A stretch of DNA of 9,281 nt from an uncultured Bacteroidota bacterium (GCA_913062655.1 CAJXXO010000087.1:1-9281); one strand, 5' to 3'. Shown: positions 1-7,256, numbered from the stretch's first letter. Numbers and translations are program-made. The notes: generated from the sequence alone by a model not told the origin.

Positions 1-380
1 GCAAAGCCTTCCACGATATCGTCATTCAGGCCCATGTTGAGCACGGTGTCCATCATGCCCGGCATAGATACGCGAGCTCCGGAGCGCGCTGACAATAGCA
101 GTGGATTGGATGGGTCTCCATATTGCTTTCCGAGCATCTTTTCTACGGCATGCACGCCATCCGTCACCTGATCGGTCAGGCGCTTTATGGTATCCTCTTT
201 ACCTACCTGATAATAGTCAATAGAAGCTTCTGTGGTGATGGTAAAACCCGGAGGTACCGGTACGCCAATGCGGTTCATTTCCGCAAGATTGGCGCCTTTC
301 CCACCCAAGAGGTTTTTCATTTCTGCACTGCCCTCTGCTTCACCATTGCCGAAGGTGTACACGTATTTCTTAGGGTTCAT
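1..380 (-). CDS. ppdK: Pyruvate, phosphate dikinase, N-terminal part (truncated by window edge)
   Basis: Reading the minus strand from the ATG at 380-378 gives 126 residues open to the window edge, beginning MNPKKYVYTFGNGEAEGS. The nucleotide-binding N-terminal domain of pyruvate, phosphate dikinase is recognisable: GGKGANLAEM (about residues 26-35), VPPGFTITTEA (42-52) and SARSGARVSMPGMMDTVLN (97-115). Full-length family members have about 880-900 residues, so roughly the first seventh is present; the phosphohistidine and PEP/pyruvate domains lie outside. The enzyme is cytoplasmic and reversibly converts pyruvate, ATP and phosphate to PEP, AMP and pyrophosphate. The SARSGARVSMPGMMDT stretch is much more typical of PPDK than of PEP synthase. 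The gene is divergent from purC across a 178-bp gap (381-558) in which I found no convincing promoter. No earlier in-frame start looks better. Confidence 0.95.
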   Translation of the reverse strand, partial: MNPKKYVYTFGNGEAEGSAEMKNLLGGKGANLAEMNRIGVPVPPGFTITTEASIDYYQVGKEDTIKRLTDQVTDGVHAVEKMLGKQYGDPSNPLLLSARSGARVSMPGMMDTVLNMGLNDDIVEGF

Positions 381-558
381 AATGGTAATTTGTTTCCTTA
401 ATAAGTACAGCGCCAAAGGTCTATGCTACCATGGCCAGAAAAGATGACTAAGGTTACCCTGCCAGGGAAACTAAAGTCAATCGGTTGATAAGTGGAGAAG
501 TTTATCCGCCCCAAAAACCGGGTGAGCCGATGGGCTTGCCTATTTTTATGCCAAACCC

Positions 559-1500
559 ATGCCTATGGCTTCGCATATCATTGGCGGTACAGATTTTCAC
601 CTGCCCGGACAGACGCACAAATACAGGGGTAAGGTGCGCGATGTGTATACCATCAGACAGGATAAGCTGGTGATGGTGGCCACCGACCGGATCTCGGCCT
701 TTGACCATATTCTACCGCGACCCATTCCCTTTAAGGGACAAGTGCTCAACCAGACGGCTGCCCATTTTCTAGAGGCTACGAAAGATATTGTACCCAATTG
801 GGTGGAGGCCTTTCCCGATCCGCGGGTGGCGGTAGGTAAGCAATGTGAGCCCTTCAAGGTCGAAATGGTGATTCGGGGCTACCTGGCCGGTCATGCCTGG
901 CGGGAGTACAAAGCCGGCAAGCGGCAGGTAAGTGGTGCCCCAATGCCGGAGGGCATGCAGGAGAGCGACCCTTTTCCCGAGCCAATCATTACGCCTGCTA
1001 CGAAGGCGGAGTCGGGCCACGATGAAGACATCAGCCGGGAGGAGATCATTCGGCAGGGGCTGGTAGGAGAAGACGACTACCTGCAGTTGGAAGCCTACAC
1101 GCGCGCCTTGTTTGAACGAGGCACCGAAATGGCGGCCCGCCAGGGCCTGATACTGGTGGATACCAAGTATGAGTTTGGTAAGGTGGGCGATACCATCTAT
1201 CTCATCGATGAGATTCATACGCCCGACTCTTCCCGGTATTTCTATGCCGATGGCTATGCGCAGCGACAAAAAACAGGTGAGCGCCAACAGCAGCTCAGTA
1301 AAGAGTTTGTGCGGGAGTGGTTGATGGACAATGGTTTCCAGGGACTGGAGGGCCAAACGATGCCCAATATGCCGGATGATTTTGTGGAAATGGTGTCGAA
1401 GCGCTACATCGCTCTGTATGAAAAGGTGACGGGCCAAACCTTTGTGCCCAGCTATAATGACCTTTCAACCATTGAAAATCACATCAAGGCGGTGCTGTAG
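559..1500 (+). CDS. purC: Phosphoribosylaminoimidazole-succinocarboxamide synthase (SAICAR synthase)
   Basis: This 313-residue protein has the hallmarks of SAICAR synthase, which ligates aspartate to CAIR using ATP in de novo purine synthesis in the cytoplasm. Visible motifs in order are YRGKVRDVY (22-30, nucleotide-binding loop), ATDRISAFDHIL (41-52), CEPFKVEMVIRGYLAGHAWR (96-115), the signature TPATKAESGHDEDIS (145-159), LILVDTKYEFG (197-207) and DEIHTPDSSRYF (217-228). The length suits the roughly 300-residue form (like yeast Ade1) rather than the roughly 240-residue form of E. coli. The start could be the ATG at 559 or the one at 565, two codons later (MASHIIGG); neither has a strong Shine-Dalgarno sequence, which is normal in Bacteroidota. 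It stands alone here, not in a pur operon, and converges with the small gene at 1540-1860. Confidence 0.97.
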   Translation: MPMASHIIGGTDFHLPGQTHKYRGKVRDVYTIRQDKLVMVATDRISAFDHILPRPIPFKGQVLNQTAAHFLEATKDIVPNWVEAFPDPRVAVGKQCEPFKVEMVIRGYLAGHAWREYKAGKRQVSGAPMPEGMQESDPFPEPIITPATKAESGHDEDISREEIIRQGLVGEDDYLQLEAYTRALFERGTEMAARQGLILVDTKYEFGKVGDTIYLIDEIHTPDSSRYFYADGYAQRQKTGERQQQLSKEFVREWLMDNGFQGLEGQTMPNMPDDFVEMVSKRYIALYEKVTGQTFVPSYNDLSTIENHIKAVL

Positions 1501-1513
1501 TGGGCTTAACAAG

Positions 1514-1536
1514 CCTCCACGAAAAAAGAATGGAGG
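1514..1536. terminator. Weak hairpin between convergent genes
   Basis: CCTCCA (1514-1519) and TGGAGG (1531-1536) form a 6-bp stem around an 11-nt A-rich loop. The hairpin fills the 39-bp gap between the stops of purC (+) and the monooxygenase-fold gene (-), where a shared terminator would be expected. No T-run follows on either strand, so intrinsic termination is uncertain. Confidence 0.3.
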
Positions 1537-1539
1537 TGG

Positions 1540-1860
1540 TCAGGGTTTACTAAATCCATACGCCCGCTCCACCCGGGCTACTCGAACCTGATAAGCGCTA
1601 TACCAATTTTGCCGCCCTTTTTGCTGTGCCACCTGGTGGTCTACCTGTTGTTTCCAGGCCTTAATTGAAGCTTCGTCCTGCCAATAGGAAACGGTGATAC
1701 CCACTGCTTCCCGGGCCGACTCCATACCCAAATAACCCGGTTGCTGAGCCGCTAACTGTGCCATCTTTTGTGCCATCGCTTCGTAGGCAGGGTCATGGTC
1801 TTTTCGCACAGAGGTGAAGATGACGGCATAATAGGGCGGGGATGGGGTGTTAGCGATCAT
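1540..1860 (-). CDS. Antibiotic biosynthesis monooxygenase (ABM) fold protein
   Basis: The product has 106 residues and no signal peptide, so it is probably cytoplasmic. It resembles the small ABM-domain dimeric alpha+beta barrel proteins (YqjZ-like). The pattern is YYAVIFTSVR (10-19, first strand), a helix with YEAMAQKMAQLAAQQPGYLG (26-45), SAREAVGITVSYWQDEASIK (48-67) and then WKQQVDHQVAQQKGRQNWYS (69-88), ending in a last strand YQVRVARVERAYGF. The central 'pGylg..s.r...G.tvsyW.deasi.aWk...dH..aq..gr..WY..y.v.v..v' pattern is characteristic. Members include heme-degrading and quinone-type monooxygenases, but many small stand-alone ones have no known substrate, and none is implied here. The ATG at 1860-1858 lies 24 bp from a strong terminator serving the neighbouring upstream gene, so this gene probably needs its own promoter or read-through. 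Confidence 0.85.
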   Translation of the reverse strand: MIANTPSPPYYAVIFTSVRKDHDPAYEAMAQKMAQLAAQQPGYLGMESAREAVGITVSYWQDEASIKAWKQQVDHQVAQQKGRQNWYSAYQVRVARVERAYGFSKP

Positions 1861-1884
1861 TTCCTGGAAGCTTTATCCTAAAAT

Positions 1885-1920
1885 ACAAAACCCTTCCCGA
1901 TGAACCAGGAAGGGTTTTGT
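1885..1920 (-). terminator. Rho-independent terminator of the 797-residue T9SS gene
   Basis: ACAAAACCCTTCC (1885-1897) and GGAAGGGTTTTGT (1908-1920) are a perfect 13-bp inverted repeat around a 10-nt loop. On the minus strand the GC-rich core is followed by TTTTGTATTTT, a fitting U-rich tail. It begins 20 bp past the stop codon of the gene at 1941-4334. The A-rich 5' arm could also let it act on the plus strand, but the only plus-strand gene before it, purC, ends about 385 bp away. Confidence 0.82.
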
Positions 1921-1940
1921 CAGTAGTAAATAGAGGTGGG

Positions 1941-4334
1941 TTACTTCACCACTTGTACCTTTTTCGTAAGCGTCTTTTGCTCCATCTGAATGGTTAAGAC
2001 ATAGGTGCCGGCTGCTACCTGTGATAGGTTCAGCGGATAGTGGCCCAAGGTACTGCCGGTTTCCACCGTCAGGCGATTGACTATGCGCCCGGTCATATCC
2101 GTTAGGGTAATGTAAGCGGTACCTCCTGCCGGTTCATTGAGCAAAATGCTCAGTTGATCCGTAGCCGGATTGGGATACACCGTAGCATTAACGGTTTGCG
2201 GATCGTCTACACCAACAATTACATCTACAGTTACCGTGTAAGCCTTCTTGCTGTCATCGATCGGGGCGGTCACTTCGTAGACTACCGGGTCGGTGAAGTC
2301 TTGTGCCTGTCCGCTTGGTGGATCTACAGAAACTCCGGTAAAGTCAATAGTGGGTACCAATGCGGTAACATCCGTACCGGCTGGCAGAGGTGATGGAGTG
2401 GTAATGGTACCTGCATCATCATCGATATCCATGAATACCGGTGGATTCAATCCGACAAAAGCGAAGGTGGTGATGCGCTTCGGATAGTCGGTGCTGAAGC
2501 CATCGATATCCGCCTGGTTGCGGGGCAACAGCTTTTCGTTGCCGAAGCTAAACCAGAGTATACCACGAATAAAGCCCAACTGCTGTCCTTGCGACAGGGA
2601 GTCAACATTGAACAAGAAAGGCACATCCTCTGAATAGTCATCTACCCGCAGGCCGGTAGTCGCTTGGGGGTCGATGTTGATTTCCCACTCCCCAAAGTTG
2701 CTTGTACCATCCGGGTTGGTATCTGTCACCACGGCATTTTGAAACTCGATCAGCATACCTTCATATGCCTCTGCCTGGGCTAAGACGCCCTGATCAATAC
2801 TGTCTGGATCGAGCGTAGTGATGGGGTTGGGCACAGAACCCTGACCTAGCAGGGTGTAGTCGACATTGCTGATGTAAGTAACACCAAATTCTTCAAACAC
2901 CAAGCCGGAGTTGATGCGAATGGAATCACCGCGATTGAGGTTTTCCAGTCCATCGCCCGGCACCTTGGTGAGCATGATACCGGACCAGGGCTGCCGTCCA
3001 TCTTGTATGGTGACCAAACCCAGATCATAGGTATTGATACTGGCTGTTACGACCCCTTCAATCGACATGGAAGGGATAGAATCTCCTGCCCAGTAGGAGC
3101 CCCCTGCAGCGCTCTCTGTAAATTGGATATCACTGATTTCGTCAATGCCATTATCAAGGGTGATATAAAACTCGCTGGTGGAATTGACACTGGGGAAATT
3201 GGTCGTATCGTTGCTGTTGTCGATGGCGCGGATCCAATAGTTGACATACACACCGTCACCACCTGAAGGCGGCAAGGTAGCCGTATAGCGATCGTTACCC
3301 TGGCTGGTCATAGGCAATTCGGTGAAGTTGGTACTACCCTTGCCTACGGAGTAGAAGATGGAGGCACCTGTAATGCTGCCGTCCGGGTCTACGATCTTAG
3401 CATCGATCTCTACACTTTGCGAAGAAGTAGCCACCACAGGGTCGCGCTTGATGTCGCTTACGACCGGTGGCGCAGCCACCAGAGGACCAATATCTGCCGG
3501 TGTACGAGGTGCGAGGTAGTATTCCCCGTTGAACTCTAAAATAATACCGCGAATGTAGCTCAGGAAAGAACCTACGGAAGGGGGATTGAAGGTGGTAGGT
3601 GTAACGGAGGTACCACTGCCGAAGCCATTGCAGTGGTCGTCCCGCGCATCATTCCGGAAGTGCCCGCTAGCATCGCGGATAGGAATCTGGTTACCGTTCC
3701 CGTCCTGGATACTCCAAAAGAAACGCTGCCCACTAGGAGCCACATCCACGACAGAGATATTGCGGAATTCGACCAGGCGACCTTCGTATTTCTCACCGGT
3801 CTCATACTGAATAATCTGTCCACCGGCACCATCACTTTGCATAAAGCTGTCAATCTCCAACACCTGTGGTGCCGGAGCCTGGCCAATACCGGTAATCTGC
3901 GTGGGCACATCCAACAATAGTAGTTGGGTATTGCCGCTAAAGTTGGAAACGATTCCAGTCATTCTCACCTGGTTGCCCACCAGAAAATTATCTAGAAACT
4001 GGGTGTCGTCATTTAAGTCTTCCAGGGTACCATTGTAGCCATTCAGGAAACCATTTTCAATCAGGATGTGCAAGCTGCCCCACTCGGTAGAGCCGGGTGT
4101 CTGTATCCAGGAGCCTATGCGGCTACCGCTGCTCAGTCCATAGAGGCAGGGATCGAAGGTTACTACGCCTTCCACCGTAACGGTGTCTCCATCCATTACC
4201 GACAGGTCGTTGCCCTGCGCCAGTGACTGTGGCGAAATCCGTTGTACGGTATCCAGGGATACCTGTGGGAAGGTCTGCGCCAACAGCGGCAGCGACCCGA
4301 TAGCTAACAGTAAGAGTATCAATCCTTTCTTCAT
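1941..4334 (-). CDS. Secreted multidomain protein with T9SS type A C-terminal sorting domain
   Basis: This 797-residue protein begins with a clear signal peptide (MKKGLILLLLAIGSLPLLAQ, likely cleaved after Ala19). Its last about 83 residues are a type IX secretion type A sorting domain: VYPNPATDQLSI (719-730), TDMTGRIV (745-752), AAGTYVLTI (774-782) and a basic tail KKVQVVK. It is therefore predicted to cross the outer membrane and be released or surface-anchored. Between these ends lie a beta-rich module (about 52-283, opening VTVEGVVTF), an Ig/FN3-like region (about 290-395), a second copy of the beta-rich module (about 423-612, opening MSIEGVVTA) and a DUF5018-like beta-sandwich (about 620-707, PKRITTFAFVGLNPP to KAYTVTVDVIVG). 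The VEGVVT...IQDG pattern resembles OB-fold domains (DUF5689/YhcR type) of Bacteroidota secreted proteins; that match is by eye. No catalytic motif was recognised, so binding or adhesion is only a guess. The gene lies 76 bp downstream of the other large secreted-protein gene. Confidence 0.9.
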   Translation of the reverse strand: MKKGLILLLLAIGSLPLLAQTFPQVSLDTVQRISPQSLAQGNDLSVMDGDTVTVEGVVTFDPCLYGLSSGSRIGSWIQTPGSTEWGSLHILIENGFLNGYNGTLEDLNDDTQFLDNFLVGNQVRMTGIVSNFSGNTQLLLLDVPTQITGIGQAPAPQVLEIDSFMQSDGAGGQIIQYETGEKYEGRLVEFRNISVVDVAPSGQRFFWSIQDGNGNQIPIRDASGHFRNDARDDHCNGFGSGTSVTPTTFNPPSVGSFLSYIRGIILEFNGEYYLAPRTPADIGPLVAAPPVVSDIKRDPVVATSSQSVEIDAKIVDPDGSITGASIFYSVGKGSTNFTELPMTSQGNDRYTATLPPSGGDGVYVNYWIRAIDNSNDTTNFPSVNSTSEFYITLDNGIDEISDIQFTESAAGGSYWAGDSIPSMSIEGVVTASINTYDLGLVTIQDGRQPWSGIMLTKVPGDGLENLNRGDSIRINSGLVFEEFGVTYISNVDYTLLGQGSVPNPITTLDPDSIDQGVLAQAEAYEGMLIEFQNAVVTDTNPDGTSNFGEWEINIDPQATTGLRVDDYSEDVPFLFNVDSLSQGQQLGFIRGILWFSFGNEKLLPRNQADIDGFSTDYPKRITTFAFVGLNPPVFMDIDDDAGTITTPSPLPAGTDVTALVPTIDFTGVSVDPPSGQAQDFTDPVVYEVTAPIDDSKKAYTVTVDVIVGVDDPQTVNATVYPNPATDQLSILLNEPAGGTAYITLTDMTGRIVNRLTVETGSTLGHYPLNLSQVAAGTYVLTIQMEQKTLTKKVQVVK

Positions 4335-4351
4335 GCGTCCTTATTTTTTCG

Positions 4352-4359
4352 CAAAACTA
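4352..4359 (-). promoter_or_regulatory. Candidate Bacteroidota -7 element (TAGTTTTG)
   Basis: On the minus strand TAGTTTTG matches the Bacteroidota -7 consensus TAnnTTTG exactly. It lies 17 nt upstream of the ATG at 4334, leaving a very short leader that contains AAAAAATAAGG. No TTG was found at the expected 19-21 nt further upstream, so support rests on the -7 box alone. If real, it lets the 797-residue gene be transcribed separately from the gene upstream. Confidence 0.35.
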
Positions 4360-4388
4360 ATAATTAACTACTTCGAGGTTAGGGTTTT

Positions 4389-4406
4389 AACAAAAGCGTA
4401 ACGCTT
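4389..4406 (-). terminator. Short hairpin with T-rich tail after the 697-residue gene
   Basis: Minus-strand AAGCG (4406-4402), loop TTA and CGCTT (4398-4394) form a 5-bp stem followed by TTGTT. It starts 4 bp after the stop codon of the gene at 4411-6504. The stem is short, so it may be an inefficient terminator that lets some transcripts run into the next gene. Confidence 0.35.
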
Positions 4407-4410
4407 CGAC

Positions 4411-6504
4411 TTATTCCAACACGGCAAATCGACCGTTGAAGGTTTGTCCGGTTTGCAGGTCCTCTACGGAAAAGAGATACAAACCCTGCGTGATGGTCTG
4501 CTTGCTTTCCGACAGGATATCCCAGGCGTGCTCTCCACCTGGCGTGACCCGTTTGTCCGGATCCCCACCGAAGTTATCGTACCACTGCGCGTCACTACCC
4601 ACATAAGTGCCGGCATCGTGGTCGAGTACGGCCACGATATCGCCTGATACGGTGTAGATGGTAATAATGCACTGTGCCGGTAGATTGTAGAAGTACACCT
4701 TTTTGGTACGTGAAGTATTGCCATCCCAGGCCGCATTAATGCGATAGGGATTGGGATATACCCCAATGGGATTTTCGTTTACATCTTCATTGGGGGTGGT
4801 ACCCGGCCACACCCGGAAGGAGTTGGCTACGATGGAAGATTCCAATGATTCGATATTCAACTCCGGAGCCCCCTGGTCGAAGGCGGTCACGACAATATTG
4901 TATTGCCAACCGTTCAGCACATTATCCAATTCGTACTTGTAGTGATAGGCAGTAGTATCATCCTCAAAGTAATAGGGCTCAGGCAGGCGTACCGTTTCGA
5001 ATCCATTGTTGAAGCCAATGTCGTTGCCCTTTTTATCAAATTGGGCAATCATATTCAGCTCGCTGGCGAGGTCAGGGCTCTGGTCGTCACCGATATTGGT
5101 GCGGTAAATACGGTAGCCCTCAAAGTCCTTGATCTTGGAAATCGGGTCGATGGAAGACTCCGGTACATTGTTCCAATAGATTTCGATCTTCTGGCTGCTG
5201 GGCTCAATGCGCACCTTTGGGTCAGCAGGTGGTTCTGGCAGAATGTAGCGATCCAGGATACCATCTTCATCCAGGTCTTCTCCCTCATCCAGGTCACCAT
5301 TTCCATTTACATCTTCACCATTGTAGGTTCTCCGTGCCCAACCCAGGTTATTGACCAATTCGGTGCGGGCAAAATCGGTATCCATCTCCGGGCCTGTAGT
5401 ACCCCCCGTCTCCAGTTGACGTGCACAAACTACCGCCATGGCAAAGTGGAAGGTCTCTCCCGGTTCAACGGTTTGCAAAGGGCCGGCTGAGAGCAACTGG
5501 GTGCGGTTGGATGGCGTCTGTACCGTTTCGACCAATTGCTGGTCATTCCAATTAAAACCCTTGGCCATTTTCTCGTACCGTTCCAGATCGTTAGCCGGGG
5601 AGCCAAACTGTGTACCGGTAAACTGCCGGAATACCCAGAAGTTGGCATTTACTTCTGGACGCGGGTATCCCTTATCCTGCAGAGTGTCGGCATTAATGGG
5701 GTGGATAAATTCATCCCGCCACTCAATACCGAGAAACTGGGTGGATCCGTAAGTGCCGGTAAAATCGGGCTCACCGGTTACATCGAATACATACAGGGCA
5801 TCGAGGGTGTCGATAAAACCACCGCCACTTTTACTGAAAAATAATGCGCCCCCATCGGTGGCCACGTTCACGTTGCGCACGATCATATCGGTCCACATTC
5901 CGACAAATACACTGTCCCAGGTATTGGCCGAATTGTTGGTGATTTCATAGTCGATGATCACGAAGTAATCGGCAAAAGAGAAGTTCCAGGCATAGGTCCG
6001 CATCCGTACATCCGCCCCTAGGGGTAGCTGATGACCACTAATGGGAATGGTGGTACCCGGGATGATCACATTTTCATCAGAAAAATCGATGATCATATCC
6101 TGGTGCGATACGGCATCAAATGCGAAAAAGTCGCTGTTGGTAAGGGTAGATTTTTGCTCGATGGTATTGCCCACTTCTGCGGTGAACTCAAAACCGGGGG
6201 CACCTGTACTGTAACCGGTAGGAAAGTCTACCGATCCGGTAGATACCGCCACTTGTCCATTCACCTGTGCGCCTATCCACAGGCCCCCTTCGAAGAGGTG
6301 CTCGATACCTGAGTTCAACGGATATTCCATAGAAGGCTCTCCCTGCGGACTGTTGCGCACATCAGGACGGCCAATGGCGCCTACGTTGGTTACCGACAAA
6401 CCTATATTGCCAATATCAATAGTCTCCCGGTCAAAGGAAGACTGTGCCGAAACCGTGTGGAAGGAGAGAAGTGCGGCAAGTATCCAGAGTAGGTGGCGTG
6501 GCAT
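4411..6504 (-). CDS. Large secreted protein with FN3-like region, acidic Ca-site-like linker and FlgD-like C-terminus
   Basis: The 697-residue product starts with a signal peptide (MPRHLLWILAALLSFHTVSA, predicted cleavage before Gln21). The N-terminal about 370 residues are a beta-rich region with FEGGLWIGAQVNGQVAVSTG (71-90) and RTYAWNFSFADYFVIIDYEI (169-188), a pattern I associate with large uncharacterised exported proteins of Bacteroidota and relatives. An acidic linker, DVNGNGDLDEGEDLDEDGIL (398-417), resembles calcium-binding EF-hand, dockerin or thrombospondin-type-3 loops. An FN3-like region (about 425-555, with FEGYRIYRT) follows. The C-terminus carries VYPNPYRINAAWD (582-594) and a FlgD-like Ig domain (about 600-697: IITIYTVSGDIVAVLD, ITQGLYLFSV, GRFAVLE). 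That resembles T9SS-type tails but ends in AVLE rather than the usual basic tail, so the secretion route is inferred. No enzyme motif is visible; function unknown. It is 47 bp downstream of the WbqC gene. Confidence 0.88.
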   Translation of the reverse strand: MPRHLLWILAALLSFHTVSAQSSFDRETIDIGNIGLSVTNVGAIGRPDVRNSPQGEPSMEYPLNSGIEHLFEGGLWIGAQVNGQVAVSTGSVDFPTGYSTGAPGFEFTAEVGNTIEQKSTLTNSDFFAFDAVSHQDMIIDFSDENVIIPGTTIPISGHQLPLGADVRMRTYAWNFSFADYFVIIDYEITNNSANTWDSVFVGMWTDMIVRNVNVATDGGALFFSKSGGGFIDTLDALYVFDVTGEPDFTGTYGSTQFLGIEWRDEFIHPINADTLQDKGYPRPEVNANFWVFRQFTGTQFGSPANDLERYEKMAKGFNWNDQQLVETVQTPSNRTQLLSAGPLQTVEPGETFHFAMAVVCARQLETGGTTGPEMDTDFARTELVNNLGWARRTYNGEDVNGNGDLDEGEDLDEDGILDRYILPEPPADPKVRIEPSSQKIEIYWNNVPESSIDPISKIKDFEGYRIYRTNIGDDQSPDLASELNMIAQFDKKGNDIGFNNGFETVRLPEPYYFEDDTTAYHYKYELDNVLNGWQYNIVVTAFDQGAPELNIESLESSIVANSFRVWPGTTPNEDVNENPIGVYPNPYRINAAWDGNTSRTKKVYFYNLPAQCIITIYTVSGDIVAVLDHDAGTYVGSDAQWYDNFGGDPDKRVTPGGEHAWDILSESKQTITQGLYLFSVEDLQTGQTFNGRFAVLE

Positions 6505-6551
6505 AATGCGGTTGTTTGCTAGTGGTTGCGAATATAGGGCGAAATGGGCGA

Positions 6552-7211
6552 TTATAGGGTGTCTCCTTTGTCAAGATTTGGTAGTTGTTGAGCCGCCTGA
6601 TCGAGCAGGTAGCCCGCTTCAGGCCCGGTGTTGAAGAGGAGATCGAGCACACTAAGGTCAGGTAGATAACCGGCCGACTCCTGAAACACCTGATGGTAAC
6701 CCACCGGCTGCCAATGCAATTGGCCCGGCAAGGCACGTTTGGGGTGTACCCAGTCACGCCCATTTACCACCGGTTGGTTCCAGGTGGCAAAGGCTGTCGT
6801 GTACGACCACGTTGGCGGCCACCCCAGTTGCTCAAAGATCCAGGTCAGCAGCCGCACATTGAAGGTCCACAAGTGGGGGGCCGTGGGCCGGTACAAGGGC
6901 TCGAGCGTTGGGGCGTAAAACGGGAAAAAGGGGGACCGGCCATAGGCGGTCTGCAGTGCCTGCCAATGTTGATGGAGCCACGGTTGGTCATAGCTGATCC
7001 CCACCTCAGTGATCGGTGTCCGCTGATGCTTTCCCTTTTCGAGTGGAATAGAGAGTCGCTGCAACCGCTGTGGGCCGGCTATGTGGCACCGGTTGCGGTA
7101 GGAGCCCTTTTGGTAATTTTCGTGGGCTTCCAACACCAGTTGGTCTGCCCTGCGGGCCAGGGCCATCCAGGGCAGGGCCGGGGCATATGGTAGTTCGAGT
7201 AGTAACGGCAT
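6552..7211 (-). CDS. WbqC family protein
   Basis: The 219-residue protein matches the WbqC family by eye: LLLELPYAPALPWMALARRA (3-22), EAHENYQKGSYRNRCHI with the conserved 'e..e.yqK.s.rNR..i', then 'RLSIPLEKG' followed by ITEVGISYDQPWLHQHWQAL, a proline/aromatic-rich FFPFYAPTLEPLY and LLTWIFEQLGW. The family is named from O-antigen and capsule clusters, but its biochemical activity is not settled, and in Bacteroidota it is often encoded outside such clusters. No signal peptide is evident; it is likely cytoplasmic. The ATG at 7211-7209 follows CGTAAAAG, an A-rich leader. No glycosyltransferase gene is seen in the window, although a lipid A acyltransferase gene starts about 1.6 kb away on the other strand. 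It is divergent from the GWxTD gene over 87 bp. Confidence 0.85.
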   Translation of the reverse strand: MPLLLELPYAPALPWMALARRADQLVLEAHENYQKGSYRNRCHIAGPQRLQRLSIPLEKGKHQRTPITEVGISYDQPWLHQHWQALQTAYGRSPFFPFYAPTLEPLYRPTAPHLWTFNVRLLTWIFEQLGWPPTWSYTTAFATWNQPVVNGRDWVHPKRALPGQLHWQPVGYHQVFQESAGYLPDLSVLDLLFNTGPEAGYLLDQAAQQLPNLDKGDTL

Positions 7212-7219
7212 CTTTTACG

Positions 7220-7241
7220 ATCGCTTGACAGGATAAGCGAT
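7220..7241. repeat. 7-bp inverted repeat in the divergent intergenic region
   Basis: ATCGCTT (7220-7226) and AAGCGAT (7235-7241) form a perfect 7-bp inverted repeat with an 8-nt spacer. It is 8 bp upstream of the WbqC start codon and overlaps the candidate -33 TTG of the GWxTD gene. It could be an operator acting on both genes or a hairpin in the WbqC mRNA leader. Confidence 0.4.
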
Positions 7242-7256
7242 AGGCAATTATTTTTC
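7225..7256 (+). promoter_or_regulatory. Candidate promoter for the GWxTD gene (TTG, 21-nt spacer, TATTTTTC)
   Basis: TTG at 7225-7227 and TATTTTTC at 7249-7256 are separated by 21 nt. This fits the Bacteroidota TTG-N19-21-TAnnTTTG layout, with the last base of the -7 box mismatched. Transcription would start near 7262, giving a leader of about 35-40 nt before the ATG at 7299. Confidence 0.4.

Noticed and set aside
123..447. Two small plus-strand open frames opposite ppdK
   Set aside because: They overlap the minus-strand PPDK N-terminal domain, which is unmistakable; the plus-strand translations show no motif.
457..467. CCCTGCCAGGG palindrome in the ppdK-purC gap
   Set aside because: Perfect 5-bp arms around one base is too short a signal to call an operator without conservation data, and it is too tight for a hairpin.
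541..548. TATTTTTA as a -7 promoter box for purC
   Set aside because: It has one mismatch to TAnnTTTG, no TTG at 19-21 nt upstream, and would leave almost no leader before the ATG at 559; support is too weak to annotate.
769..1437. 222-codon open frame on the minus strand opposite purC
   Set aside because: It is fully antisense to purC, which has all the SAICAR synthase motifs; the translation has no recognisable domain.
4903..5490. 195-codon open frame on the plus strand inside the 697-residue gene
   Set aside because: It is antisense to a continuous secreted-protein frame. Its hydrophobic look comes from reverse-complementing Asp/Asn-rich codons, and it has no start context or motif.
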